From the NCBI RefSeq assembly GCF_900157385.1, contig NZ_LT717701.1, positions 2,328,353 through 2,392,352 on the forward strand: 64,000 nucleotides of DNA, in the 5' to 3' direction. Shown in pieces: positions 1 to 6,231 of this stretch; positions within the stretch are counted from its first letter, which is position 1, and the number at the start of each line of letters is the position of its first letter. Both the position numbers and the translations under genes were made by a program. The DNA is from Mycobacterium terramassiliense. Lineage in GTDB: Bacteria > Actinomycetota > Actinomycetes > Mycobacteriales > Mycobacteriaceae. Under the pieces are notes generated by a model, which worked only from the letters and a program-made list of their open reading frames with translations, was not told the origin of the DNA and did no database searches.

Positions 1-1
1 G

Positions 2-109
2 TTCTACTACGACTGCGTCGGCGGCGACGAACCCCTGCCGGGCCCGCCACCGCCCGATGGGTGCAACGGGGCGATCCCGCCCGACCAGCCGCCCCCGCCG
101 CCAACCTGA
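2..109 (+). CDS. 3' end of an unidentified gene with a proline-rich C-terminus (partial)
   Basis: The frame is open from the window edge and ends at a TGA at 107-109. The 35 visible residues begin FYYDCVGGDEPLPG and end in a run of prolines (IPPDQPPPPPT). Codon use is mycobacterial, with strong G/C at third positions, so I read it as the true 3' end of a gene that starts to the left. The family is not recognised. Proline-rich tails of this kind are common in exported mycobacterial proteins, but no domain is visible here. Nothing clear is seen from 110 to 188 beyond a short AT-rich patch. Confidence 0.45.
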   Translation, partial: FYYDCVGGDEPLPGPPPPDGCNGAIPPDQPPPPPT

Positions 110-188
110 TCTTGCGGCGCAGTGGCCGCGAAGCACTTTATTAATTCTTCTGAAGGCGTTGCATCCCTTTCGATTTCGACGGACGCGT

Positions 189-476
189 TCAGCCGACCCG
201 CTTCAGCGTGTAGTGGGCAATCGTCCGCCTCGGGTCGTCGGCGAGTCTCTTCACCTCCTGGCGGATGGGATCCACGGCACCGCCCAACACACCGGGGCAG
301 CCATCGGGGCACCGGACTTCCCACCACGAATCCGATCGGTGTGGCGGCCACGCCGCGAGCTGGCCACCCCTCGGCTGATAACCGATCTCGGCCGCAAACT
401 GCCTGAGATTGCCGACGTGATGCTGTGCCGGGCAGAAGAGGGAAACGTCGATGCCGAGGTTCTCGGATTCGTTCAT
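189..476 (-). CDS. Small cysteine/histidine-containing hypothetical protein
   Basis: This 95-residue frame has the third-position G/C bias of real mycobacterial coding sequence, which the overlapping plus-strand frames lack. It has a CPxQHH motif near residue 15 and a CPDGCPG motif near residue 55, spaced as a possible metal-binding knuckle, plus two Trp-rich segments. The ATG at 476 has GGAGGG about 13 bases upstream, slightly far. It is transcribed away from the twin palindromes at 544-598 and is divergent from the small gene at 616. I do not recognise the family; small Cys-containing proteins of this kind are frequent on actinobacterial mobile elements. Function unknown. Confidence 0.45.
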   Translation of the reverse strand: MNESENLGIDVSLFCPAQHHVGNLRQFAAEIGYQPRGGQLAAWPPHRSDSWWEVRCPDGCPGVLGGAVDPIRQEVKRLADDPRRTIAHYTLKRVG

Positions 477-543
477 GACGCCATTCTCGCCCTCCGGCGC
501 GGCGGCGTGACCACAATCACGGAGCGCAGGTGGCCCGCCATGA

Positions 544-598
544 GTGTAGTCAGTTGACTACACACTCGGGGTGTGGTGTAGTCAACTGACTACACCAC
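544..598. promoter_or_regulatory. Twin palindromic operators between divergent small genes
   Basis: Two 18-bp palindromes of the form TGTAGTCA-N2-TGACTACA lie at 545-562 and 577-594. They are exact reverse complements of each other, because only the central dinucleotide (GT versus AC) differs. The first extends to 20 bp (544-563) and the second to a perfect 26-bp palindrome (573-598). Their centres are 32 bp apart, three helical turns. They sit between the minus-strand gene ending its 5' side at 476 and the plus-strand gene starting at 616, and the second ends 4 bp before the AAGGAGG of the latter. This is the layout of a dimeric repressor's operators; the repressor is not visible in the window. 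Confidence 0.6.
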
Positions 599-615
599 CT
601 CAAGGAGGACGGACC

Positions 616-954
616 ATGACCACAGCCCGCGCGCGGGATTGCGGAACCGATCTAGCCATGGCACTCGACCTCGCGGCACCCATCGGGGCAACCCGCGTCG
701 ACGAATGGGAAAGCATCGGGGCAGCCTTCAGGGTCTTCGATGGCCCGCAGTGGAGAATCACGCACATCGCCAACCACGGGCGATGCGCCGATATCGGCGA
801 CATCGTGGTGTCCGTAATCGGGCGGCAGTTCGCGGATGGGCGGGCCGAGCGAGAGATCATCATTGACGGCGCCTGTACCCCGGTCATCACGCCGGCCGAG
901 GCGCGGACGCTGGGCAGGGCGTTGATCGCCGCCGCAGACGCGGCTGACGGGTGA
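616..954 (+). CDS. Hypothetical protein of mobile-element type, operator-controlled
   Basis: The ATG at 616 is preceded by a strong AAGGAGG at 602-608, so I prefer it to the in-frame GTG at 571, which lies inside the operators. The 112-residue product has no signal peptide or membrane segment. The C-terminal half, an acidic beta-rich stretch followed by ITPAEARTLGRALIAAADAA, resembles the tail of the DUF6907-type proteins common on actinobacterial mobile elements, but the usual N-terminal Cys/His motif of that family is missing, so this is only a resemblance. The twin palindromes directly upstream imply tight repression. Function unknown. Confidence 0.55.
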   Translation: MTTARARDCGTDLAMALDLAAPIGATRVDEWESIGAAFRVFDGPQWRITHIANHGRCADIGDIVVSVIGRQFADGRAEREIIIDGACTPVITPAEARTLGRALIAAADAADG

Positions 955-1017
955 ATCGAGGCCCACGCCCGGTCCGCGGGGCATCGAGCTCCGTTGCGTC
1001 GCCCCAAATGGCGCGTG

Positions 1018-1058
1018 CAGTGCCCCCGGCACGACTCGAACGTGCGACCTAGGGATTA
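1018..1058. repeat. Distal attachment site (41-bp tRNA 3'-end repeat)
   Basis: These 41 bases are identical to 5973-6013. They contain the T-arm, 3' acceptor strand and variable region of tRNA-Arg but stop inside the anticodon arm, so this is not a tRNA gene. It marks the far end of the integrated element, where the original chromosomal tRNA 3' end was displaced by integration. The interval 955-1017 before it shows nothing clear. Confidence 0.85.
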
Positions 1059-1177
1059 AGATTTGGGGGCTCTCGCAGTTTCTCGATTTTGCCTGTGTTG
1101 TCCTGTGCTACAACGTATTTGACTGCTGATCGGCATCGGTGAGAACCCGCCAATTACCGTCGAATCGTGGTCATTGG

Positions 1178-1195
1178 CGATGAATAAACGATGAC
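1178..1195. repeat. Candidate integrase arm-type site, left
   Basis: The 18 bases CGATGAATAAACGATGAC recur exactly at 5920-5937. This copy lies about 120 bp inside the left attachment repeat, the other 36 bp inside the right one, in the same orientation. In the excised circle they would flank the core, as phage L5-type arm sites do. The remainder of 1059-1260 is lower in G/C and shows no gene. Confidence 0.45.
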
Positions 1196-1260
1196 TCGCC
1201 GTCCCTGTGCTGGAACGTGGATTGGTCGATCGCCATCGATACGTCGTTGCAGGAGTAGTA

Positions 1261-1293
1261 TGCATTTTGTAGGCTTATAGCCTAAGCTTTGCA
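1261..1293. promoter_or_regulatory. Palindromic operator upstream of the antitoxin gene
   Basis: The core is TAGGCT-TAT-AGCCTA at 1270-1284 (perfect 6-bp arms). It is nested inside outer TGCA sequences at 1261 and 1290, giving an imperfect 33-bp palindrome. AbiEi-type antitoxins are known to repress their own operon by binding inverted repeats at the promoter, and this one ends within 20 bases of the start codon. A CATAGT at 1292-1297 could be the -10 element. Confidence 0.45.
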
Positions 1294-1309
1294 TAGTCAA
1301 GTGAGTGAA

Positions 1310-1957
1310 ATGGTTAACCGCAGAAATACCTCGCTTCCGGCGGTCCTTGCGAGCGCGCCGCTGCGAACCATCCGCGCCGAGGACGCCGGGGGTGCTTACG
1401 CGTTTCCCGGCCCAGAGCTGGCACGCCTGGCGGACAGAGGGCAACTACAGCGGGTGGCCCATGGCTATTACGTCGTCGTCCCGCAGGACATGATCGGTCG
1501 CGAATGGGTGCCGAATCTAGAGGCCGCGGCCGCCGGGATTGCGTCGGCGATCTACGGAGCGAACCACGCGGTCCTGATGGGTATCAGCGCCGCCCGTGTG
1601 CTCGGCGCCATCCCGAGAGCCCTGGCGACGGCCGTCGTCGCCGTGCCTGGTCAACACCGGCCAATTCGGCTGAAAGACCGCCAAGCGGTGGTCCGCTTCG
1701 TCAAGCGCGACACCGACAGGTTGGATGCCGAACGTATCGAGACACCCCTAGGACCGGCCATCGTCACCACGCCGGAACAGACCGTCCTAGACCTCGCGCA
1801 GCGTCCTGCGCTCGGAGACGCTCCCAACGAGGTGCCCGCGGCGATCCGCATGTTGTATGAGCGCAGCGATCACCAACGCCTGCAAGCTCTCGCGGCCGAC
1901 CAACGCCGCACGGCATCGCTGCGCCGCGCCGAATCATGGGCCGCACCAGAAAAATGA
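1310..1957 (+). CDS. Type IV antitoxin of the AbiEi (MenA-like) family
   Basis: The 215-residue product has the AbiEi layout: an N-terminal winged-helix-like segment (TIRAEDAGG, then GPELARLADRGQLQRVAHGYYVV at about residues 20-55) followed by the conserved C-terminal domain with AVLMGISAARVLG, the beta-rich middle and TPEQTVLDLAQRP near residue 155. AbiEi proteins are DNA-binding autorepressors that neutralise the cognate AbiEii nucleotidyltransferase without, in the type IV model, a direct protein complex. The start is uncertain: ATG 1310, GTG 1301 and TTG 1289 are all in frame and none has a good ribosome site. Its TGA overlaps the toxin ATG as ATGA, so the two are translationally coupled. 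Function is inferred from family and partner. Confidence 0.8.
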   Translation: MVNRRNTSLPAVLASAPLRTIRAEDAGGAYAFPGPELARLADRGQLQRVAHGYYVVVPQDMIGREWVPNLEAAAAGIASAIYGANHAVLMGISAARVLGAIPRALATAVVAVPGQHRPIRLKDRQAVVRFVKRDTDRLDAERIETPLGPAIVTTPEQTVLDLAQRPALGDAPNEVPAAIRMLYERSDHQRLQALAADQRRTASLRRAESWAAPEK

Positions 1958-2715
1958 ACGATGACGAACGCGCCGAAGTCGCACGGCAGTTTGGCGTTGC
2001 ACCCGAACAAGTCGAGCGTGACCATCTCATCTCTCATCTGCTGGCATTTCTCAGCCGGGACTTCAGCGAGCGGATTCAGTTCATCGGGGGCACCGCACTG
2101 GCGCGCACACACCTTCCGGCGGGCCGGCTCAGCGAGGACATCGACCTGATCGCCATCGACGAACGCGAAGCCCTAGCGGCCGATCTGGACGCGGCGCTGC
2201 CACGTGCACTGGCCCGAACCCACGGCAGACTCACCCTGGAACCCCTGTTTAGTGGTGTGGCCGATACCGTCACGGCGACACTGCGATCCGCCACCGGCGC
2301 GGTGGTCGGGATTCAGCTGCTGTCGGCGCGCGGCAGAGTGTTGTGGCCCTCGGAGCACCGCGTACTTGAGCAGCGCTACCGCGATGCGCCGACGGCCGAA
2401 CTTATTGTTCCCACCTTGCCCGCGTTCGCTGCGTCCAAGACGGCGACTTGGGCGGACCGGCGGGCACCGCGCGACCTCTGGGACCTCTGGGCGCTCAGCA
2501 GAATCGAGGCCATCGACGCCGCCGCTCTAAAGCTGTATCGACGGTTCGGTCCGACCAATCAGCCGCCTGCTCCCGACGTGTTCAAGACGCCACCGCCCGA
2601 CGCCGCATGGCAGTCGCAGCTCGCAGGCCAGACCCGGCTGACCGTCGGCGCGGGCGATGCCCTGGCCGCCGTTCGCGAAGCCTGGGCTCGCGCGGTTGCC
2701 GCCGAGCGTGGATGA
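1954..2715 (+). CDS. AbiEii/MenT-type nucleotidyltransferase toxin
   Basis: The 253-residue protein carries the DNA polymerase-beta-like nucleotidyltransferase motif GGTALARTHLPAGRLSEDID at about residues 43-62 (the GG-[ST] loop and the DxD metal ligands), and downstream SKTATWADRRAPRDLWDLW near residues 155-173 with the conserved Lys and Asp of the AbiEii family. In M. tuberculosis, relatives (MenT enzymes) add pyrimidines to tRNA 3' ends and stop translation. It follows the antitoxin with an ATGA overlap at 1954; an upstream in-frame ATG at 1936 is possible but would overlap by 22 bases. All key residues are present, so it looks intact. The exact substrate cannot be told from sequence. Confidence 0.85.
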   Translation: MNDDERAEVARQFGVAPEQVERDHLISHLLAFLSRDFSERIQFIGGTALARTHLPAGRLSEDIDLIAIDEREALAADLDAALPRALARTHGRLTLEPLFSGVADTVTATLRSATGAVVGIQLLSARGRVLWPSEHRVLEQRYRDAPTAELIVPTLPAFAASKTATWADRRAPRDLWDLWALSRIEAIDAAALKLYRRFGPTNQPPAPDVFKTPPPDAAWQSQLAGQTRLTVGAGDALAAVREAWARAVAAERG

Positions 2716-2984
2716 ATCGCAATTAACTTGCACGACCAAAAGCCCTAATTTCCAACATTTCTCAACCAGACTCAAGTCTTCCCAACGCCACCTTCAACCG
2801 CTCTATACATCTCGATCACTTCCCAAAACATCTGCACTGCAACAAGTTACAGTCACGACATCCCAAAATACCGCTGACGCATTGGCACAAAGGTGCAATA
2901 CTGATTTGGTGGCGCACGGAGTGCGCCACCAAATCCCAGCCGCTGCAGCTGGTTTCGCTCGCTGATGTTGTGAGGTGGTCGCCG
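2716..2984. other. AT-richer intergenic segment with a perfect 15-bp hairpin
   Basis: No gene is seen in these 269 bases. From 2716 to about 2900 the G/C content falls to roughly half, far below the surroundings. At 2903-2935 there is a perfect inverted repeat: arms 2903-2917 and 2921-2935 with a 3-base loop. It sits 50 bp upstream of the relaxase start. It could be a transcription terminator for the toxin-antitoxin operon, but there is no T-run on either side; a hairpin adjoining a relaxase gene is also the usual make-up of an origin of transfer. Confidence 0.5.
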
Positions 2985-3152
2985 GTGTTGACGATCTCGC
3001 GGCTATCACGTTGGAGCATCAACTATTACAACGACACCGCCCGCCAGGCCGCTCAGCCCGGCCTGGATCGCCAGCGCGCCAACGGCGGGCTGGGGGAGTA
3101 CTACTCCGAGAGCGGCACCCGAGCCCCGACGTGGCTGATTGCCGGCGAGACC
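2985..3152 (+). pseudogene. N-terminal stub of a MobF (TrwC/TraI-like) relaxase
   Basis: From the GTG at 2985 the frame reads MLTISRLSRWSINYYNDTA and continues through GGGLGEYYSE-like sequence (GGLGEYYSESGTRAPTWL) to AGET. This is the start of mycobacterial TrwC-type conjugative relaxases, including the region of the catalytic tyrosines. After about 56 residues the similarity stops abruptly near 3152 and minus-strand coding sequence begins. Full-length enzymes exceed 800 residues, so this is a deletion remnant with no relaxase activity expected. It shows that the element or a neighbour was once conjugative. The upstream TGAGGTGG may be the remains of its ribosome site. Confidence 0.7.
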
Positions 3153-3493
3153 TCCTGGCTCGTCCGACCTGCGCACAGCGGTGAATGTTGCCCTGCTCAC
3201 CGAAGGCCCAGGAGTCTTCACCTCCTCCTCGGGCCACAAGCTCACGGCGCGCGTGGCGGCTGCGCGGATCGTCGCCCCGTCCAGCTCCGCCTGAGCCTCC
3301 GCCACACCGTATTGCGGCCACGCCGCCACGAGTGTCACCGGGCCGTCGGGGAGCGGGTGCACCCAAAACGTCAGTCCCACCGATACGCGTTCCCGGCGCC
3401 GCCGCCAGCCATCAGGATCACGTGTTCGGGATCGTCAGGACGCCGGGGGCCGCGGGTGGCAGGCGACCCGACCAGATCCAGTTGCGCCGAGGC
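3153..3493 (-). pseudogene. Remnants of two overlapping minus-strand genes
   Basis: Two frames on the minus strand have coding-like composition. One enters near 3493 and ends PEHVILMAGGGAGNAYRWD with a stop at 3371-3373. The next starts with the GTG at 3380, overlapping by 10 bases, and reads VGLTFWVHPLPDGPVTLVAA, then an acidic stretch, to about residue 70, where it meets the relaxase stub. Neither has a full set of start and stop: the first lacks an upstream start, the second runs into unrelated antisense sequence. I do not recognise either family. The simplest reading is a recombination joint near 3150-3190. Between 3494 and 3702 I see only a weak promoter-like stretch. Confidence 0.4.
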
Positions 3494-3702
3494 CTAACCC
3501 GCTCCCAACCGCGTTCGGAGTGTGCGCACGAAAACCCTTGAAGCGCAACGCTTAAAGTTTGCTGTTCCGGGCCATCTGTCCGCATTGATGAAAACTCCGT
3601 TTGCGCTGCCGTGATTGCGCTAGGCTGTTGAGCGTTTTCGACAGGGCTCGACGACCGCGCCAGGCGACCGCCGGGTCGTGAAGTGCCGGTCGGAGGTACG
3701 CA

Positions 3703-4417
3703 ATGTCGTATGTGATCGCAGCGCCTGACGTAATAGCCGCAGCCACAACAGATTTGGCGAACATCGGTTCGACAATTAGAGCGGCCACCGCGGCCGCGGC
3801 GCCGCCTACGACAGGCGTGGCCGCGGCGGCGGCCGACGAGGTATCGGCGGCTGTCGCCGAACTGTTCGGCTCACACGCGCAGGCCTATCAGGCGATCAGC
3901 GCTCAGGCGACGGCTTTTCACGGCCAGTTCCTAGCGCTACTAAAAGCCGGCGCCGGGCAGTACGCAGTCGCCGAGACCAGCATCAGTCGGGATCTGCTCA
4001 GCACCGTCAATGCGCCCACCCAAGCGCTCGTGGGACGCCCACTAGTCGGCAACGGCGCCGACGGGGTTGCCGGCGGCACGTTGGCGCAAGCCAACGGCGG
4101 GGCCGGCGGGATCCTTTTTGGTAATGGCGGGGCCGGGGCGACCGACGCGGCCGGACAGGGCGGGAACGGCGGGGCCGGCGGGCTGATCGGCAATGGTGGT
4201 GCCGGCGGCGCGGGCACTGGCGGCGGACGGCGGTGACGGAGGTACCGGCGGGGCCGGCGGCAACTCCGCGACCGGTCACGGTGGTGATGGCGGAGACGGC
4301 GGTGGCGGCGGCGGCCCCGGGCTGATCGGCTCCGGCGGTCACGGTGGCCCGGGCGGTGACGCCGGCACCGGCCCCGCCGGCAACGGCACCAACGGCCAGC
4401 CAGGCCAGTCCGGTTAA
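3703..4417 (+). pseudogene. PE_PGRS family protein gene, frameshifted
   Basis: The ATG at 3703 follows CGGAGG. Residues 1-95 form a PE domain ([20 protein letters not shown] onward); the name-giving Pro-Glu is Pro-Asp here, and the YxxxE type VII export motif reads YAVAE. The linker [11 protein letters not shown] is the classical PE_PGRS junction, followed by Gly-Gly-Ala/Gly-Asn repeats. At about 4225-4232 one extra base (or two missing) shifts the frame: the first frame stops at 4234-4236, while the Gly-rich repeat continues in the next frame to a stop at 4415-4417. Intact, it would be about 237 residues, a very short PGRS protein. PE_PGRS proteins are exported by ESX-5 to the cell surface. 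Its position inside a tRNA-integrated element is unusual. Confidence 0.8.
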
Positions 4418-4426
4418 CCTCAGCCC

Positions 4427-4678
4427 ATGAACATCCCTTCGCCGTGTCCTAACTGCGTCCTGCGACTTCGGATCACCCGCATACACGACGACAAGTGGCT
4501 CACCCGCCAGGAACTCGCGGACCGTTATGGGCTGCCGGTCAAGACGCCAGCCGAATGGGCGACGAAAGGGACCGGACCACGTTTCGCCAAGATTGGACGA
4601 CACGTGCGCTACCGACTGAGCGACGTAATTGATTGGGAACGTACGCGATTCAACGAGAACGAGCGCCCTTCGGCCTAA
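4427..4678 (+). CDS. xis: Excisionase / MerR-like helix-turn-helix protein
   Basis: The 83-residue product contains a winged helix-turn-helix of the excisionase type: DKWLTRQELADRYGLPVKTP at residues 22-41, then GTGPRFAKIGRHVRYRLSDV, the standard recognition-wing pattern. Such proteins bend the attachment region and direct the integrase toward excision. It lies 75 bp upstream of the integrase gene, as usual. The first 20 residues (with CPNC) are not part of the family consensus; the ATG at 4427 is the only good start and has no clear Shine-Dalgarno sequence. The gene is intact although the integrase is not. Confidence 0.8.
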   Translation: MNIPSPCPNCVLRLRITRIHDDKWLTRQELADRYGLPVKTPAEWATKGTGPRFAKIGRHVRYRLSDVIDWERTRFNENERPSA

Positions 4679-4753
4679 CTGCCATCGGTTCATGTTCGAC
4701 ACATCTGTGCGGCCGGTGGAGACGGCTGCAGCTGCCCTACTAGCCCAACGCTG

Positions 4754-5929
4754 ATGGCGGGCAGGCCTTCGCTGCGGATCGGGCAGCACGGCAAGGTGAA
4801 GCGCATATATCTCGGCGGGGGAGTATGGCTGGCGCGGTGTCGCTACCGCGACAGCGAGCGCGTGACGCGGATCGTCCAGCGCGTCGGCCCCGCCGACGAA
4901 TTCGACAAATACGGCAAGCTCGCCGAGGACGCCCTGACCGAGGCCATCGCGGAACGGCGCCCGCCGAGCGGCCCGGACGCGATCGGGCTCGATACGCGAA
5001 TCATGGCCTTGATCGAGCAGCACATCACGCGCCTTGCTGAGGATGGCCGGTCGGTGCGGACCCTCGATACCTACCGATACGACGCCACCAAGCTCGCCAA
5101 GTTCGTCGCCGGCGTGCGCGTCGGCGAAGCAACCCCGGCGCGCATCGACGCCGCCCTCAGGTCGATGCGAAACACACGGCCCCACGATGGCGCGCCGTGC
5201 GCGCACCCTCTTGCGGGGCGCGCTTCAACTCGCGGTGCTGAACAACGTCCTCGGCACCAATCCGGTGCGCGATGTGCAGTCGATCAGATCCAAGGCGGCT
5301 CCCAAAGGCGCCTCGGCGCTCACGGCCGAACAAGTGCGGGATTTGCTGACGAAGGTACGAGCATCCGAAGAATGCCAACGGCGCGACTTGGTCGACCCGA
5401 TCACACTGTTCCTCGCGACCGGCCTCCGCCGCTGCGAGCTCCTGGCGTTGCGGTGGAGCGACTTTGACGCCGACGCCGGCACTATCGCCGTAACCGGCAA
5501 GGTGGTGCGCCAGAGCGGTATCGGCCTCACGCGCATCGACGAGACCAAGACCGCCGCCGGGCGCCGTACCATTCCGTTGCCGTCGTTCGCCGTCGCGCTT
5601 CTCAACGACCGCCGCAAGCGCCTGTACGTCGGCCAGCAGAGACGATCTTTGCATCCAGCAGCGGAACGGTTCGTGACCCGGAAAACTTCAACACCGCGTG
5701 GCGCATGGTGCGCGAGGGGCTTGGGATGCCGAACGTGACATCGCACAGCTTCCGCAAGACTGTGGCAACGCTCATCGATGACGCGGGGCTCTCTGCGCGG
5801 ATCGGTGCGGACCACCTCGGCCACGCCAGGGTGTCGATGACCCAAGACCGCTACATGTCCCGCGGACGCGTCCACAACCAGGTCGCCGACCTGCTGGATC
5901 GCGCCGTGACGGACATAAACGATGAATAA
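4754..5929 (+). pseudogene. int: Tyrosine-family site-specific integrase, two frameshifts
   Basis: The reading starts MAGRPSLRIGQHGKVKRIYL (arm-binding domain), continues with a SAM-like core-binding domain, then changes frame in the ACACAC run at about 5171-5177. The second frame carries the catalytic Arg (ATGLRRCELLALRW) and hairpin Lys (DETKTAAGRR) and ends the good match at about 5640, where one missing base restores the first frame. That frame holds HSFRKT, LGHARVSMTQDRYM with the nucleophile Tyr, and the C-terminus. Correcting both shifts gives about 392 residues, normal for mycobacterial tRNA integrases. All catalytic residues survive, so decay (or sequencing error) is recent. It ends 36 bp before the right attachment site. 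Confidence 0.88.
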
Positions 5930-5937
5930 ACGATGAC
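5915..5937. repeat. Candidate integrase arm-type sites, right (tandem 11-mer)
   Basis: ATAAACGATGA occurs twice in tandem at 5915-5936, overlapping the integrase stop codon. The part at 5920-5937 is identical to 1178-1195 near the other end of the element. Short tandem direct repeats beside the core are typical binding sites for the N-terminal domain of tyrosine integrases. Confidence 0.45.
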
Positions 5938-5972
5938 CGCCATTTTCAGAGGTCTCAAAAACCACCTCTGAC

Positions 5973-6013
5973 CAGTGCCCCCGGCACGACTCGAACGTGC
6001 GACCTAGGGATTA
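5973..6013. repeat. Proximal attachment site (41-bp direct repeat in tRNA-Arg)
   Basis: These 41 bases are identical to 1018-1058; the match breaks at 6014 versus 1059. They cover the last three bases outside the tRNA gene and its 3' half up to the anticodon loop. The element supplies this tRNA 3' end, so the tRNA gene stays intact after integration. Confidence 0.85.
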
Positions 6014-6049
6014 GAAGGCCCTTGCTCTATCCACCTGAGCTACGGAGGC
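5976..6049 (-). tRNA. tRNA-Arg (anticodon TCT)
   Basis: The reverse strand folds as a 74-base cloverleaf: 7-bp acceptor (GCCTCCG with CGGGGGC, one G-U), D-arm GCTC/GAGC, anticodon loop CTTCTAA giving TCT, and a 5-bp T-arm GCACG/CGTGC around TTCGAGT. The bottom pair of the anticodon stem is a C-T mismatch. CCA is not encoded. It reads codon AGA, rare in this high-GC genome. It is the integration target of the element to its 3' side. Confidence 0.92.
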
Positions 6050-6231
6050 AATGTGCAGGTCAGTCTATCGAACGCGACACGCCCGAGGACTCGCCAAGCA
6101 CGACGCGCCCGAAAAGTCTTTCAGCGGAGCGCTTATCGGTTATCGTGTGAGCCTCGACACACGGACAACACCGGTTGATAAGCAGCCGTTAACCGCAACG
6201 AAGCGTGTGCATAACGTCGAGGGGTGCGTTG

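Larger units (their letters stand above)
1018..6013. mobile_element. tRNA-Arg-integrated element, about 5 kb, decayed
   Basis: The boundaries are the two copies of a 41-bp direct repeat (1018-1058 and 5973-6013), the right copy being the 3' end of an intact tRNA-Arg gene. Inside, from left to right, are a candidate integrase arm site, an AbiEi/AbiEii toxin-antitoxin pair, a perfect hairpin, a truncated MobF relaxase, minus-strand gene remnants, a frameshifted PE_PGRS gene, an excisionase and a tyrosine integrase next to the tRNA. Integrase beside the tRNA with the distal repeat at the far end is the classical layout of a site-specifically integrated element. The relaxase is a stub and the integrase has two frameshifts, so excision and transfer would need functions in trans. 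Confidence 0.8.

Noticed and set aside
57-557. A 166-codon plus-strand frame across the small Cys protein gene
   Set aside because: Its third positions lack the coding bias, it is Arg/Pro-rich, and it runs through the twin operators. The minus-strand frame at 189-476 is the better gene.
1018-1058. A second tRNA gene
   Set aside because: Only the 3' part of tRNA-Arg is present; the sequence diverges inside the anticodon arm.
4080-4400. CRISPR-like repeats in the Gly-rich region
   Set aside because: The repeats are the GGX codon repeats of a PE_PGRS gene, without regular spacers. No CRISPR array or cas gene was seen in the window.
4193-4417. An independent Gly-rich gene downstream of the PE gene
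   Set aside because: It continues the PGRS repeat of the PE gene in the next frame with no start signal, so it is the other half of a frameshifted gene.
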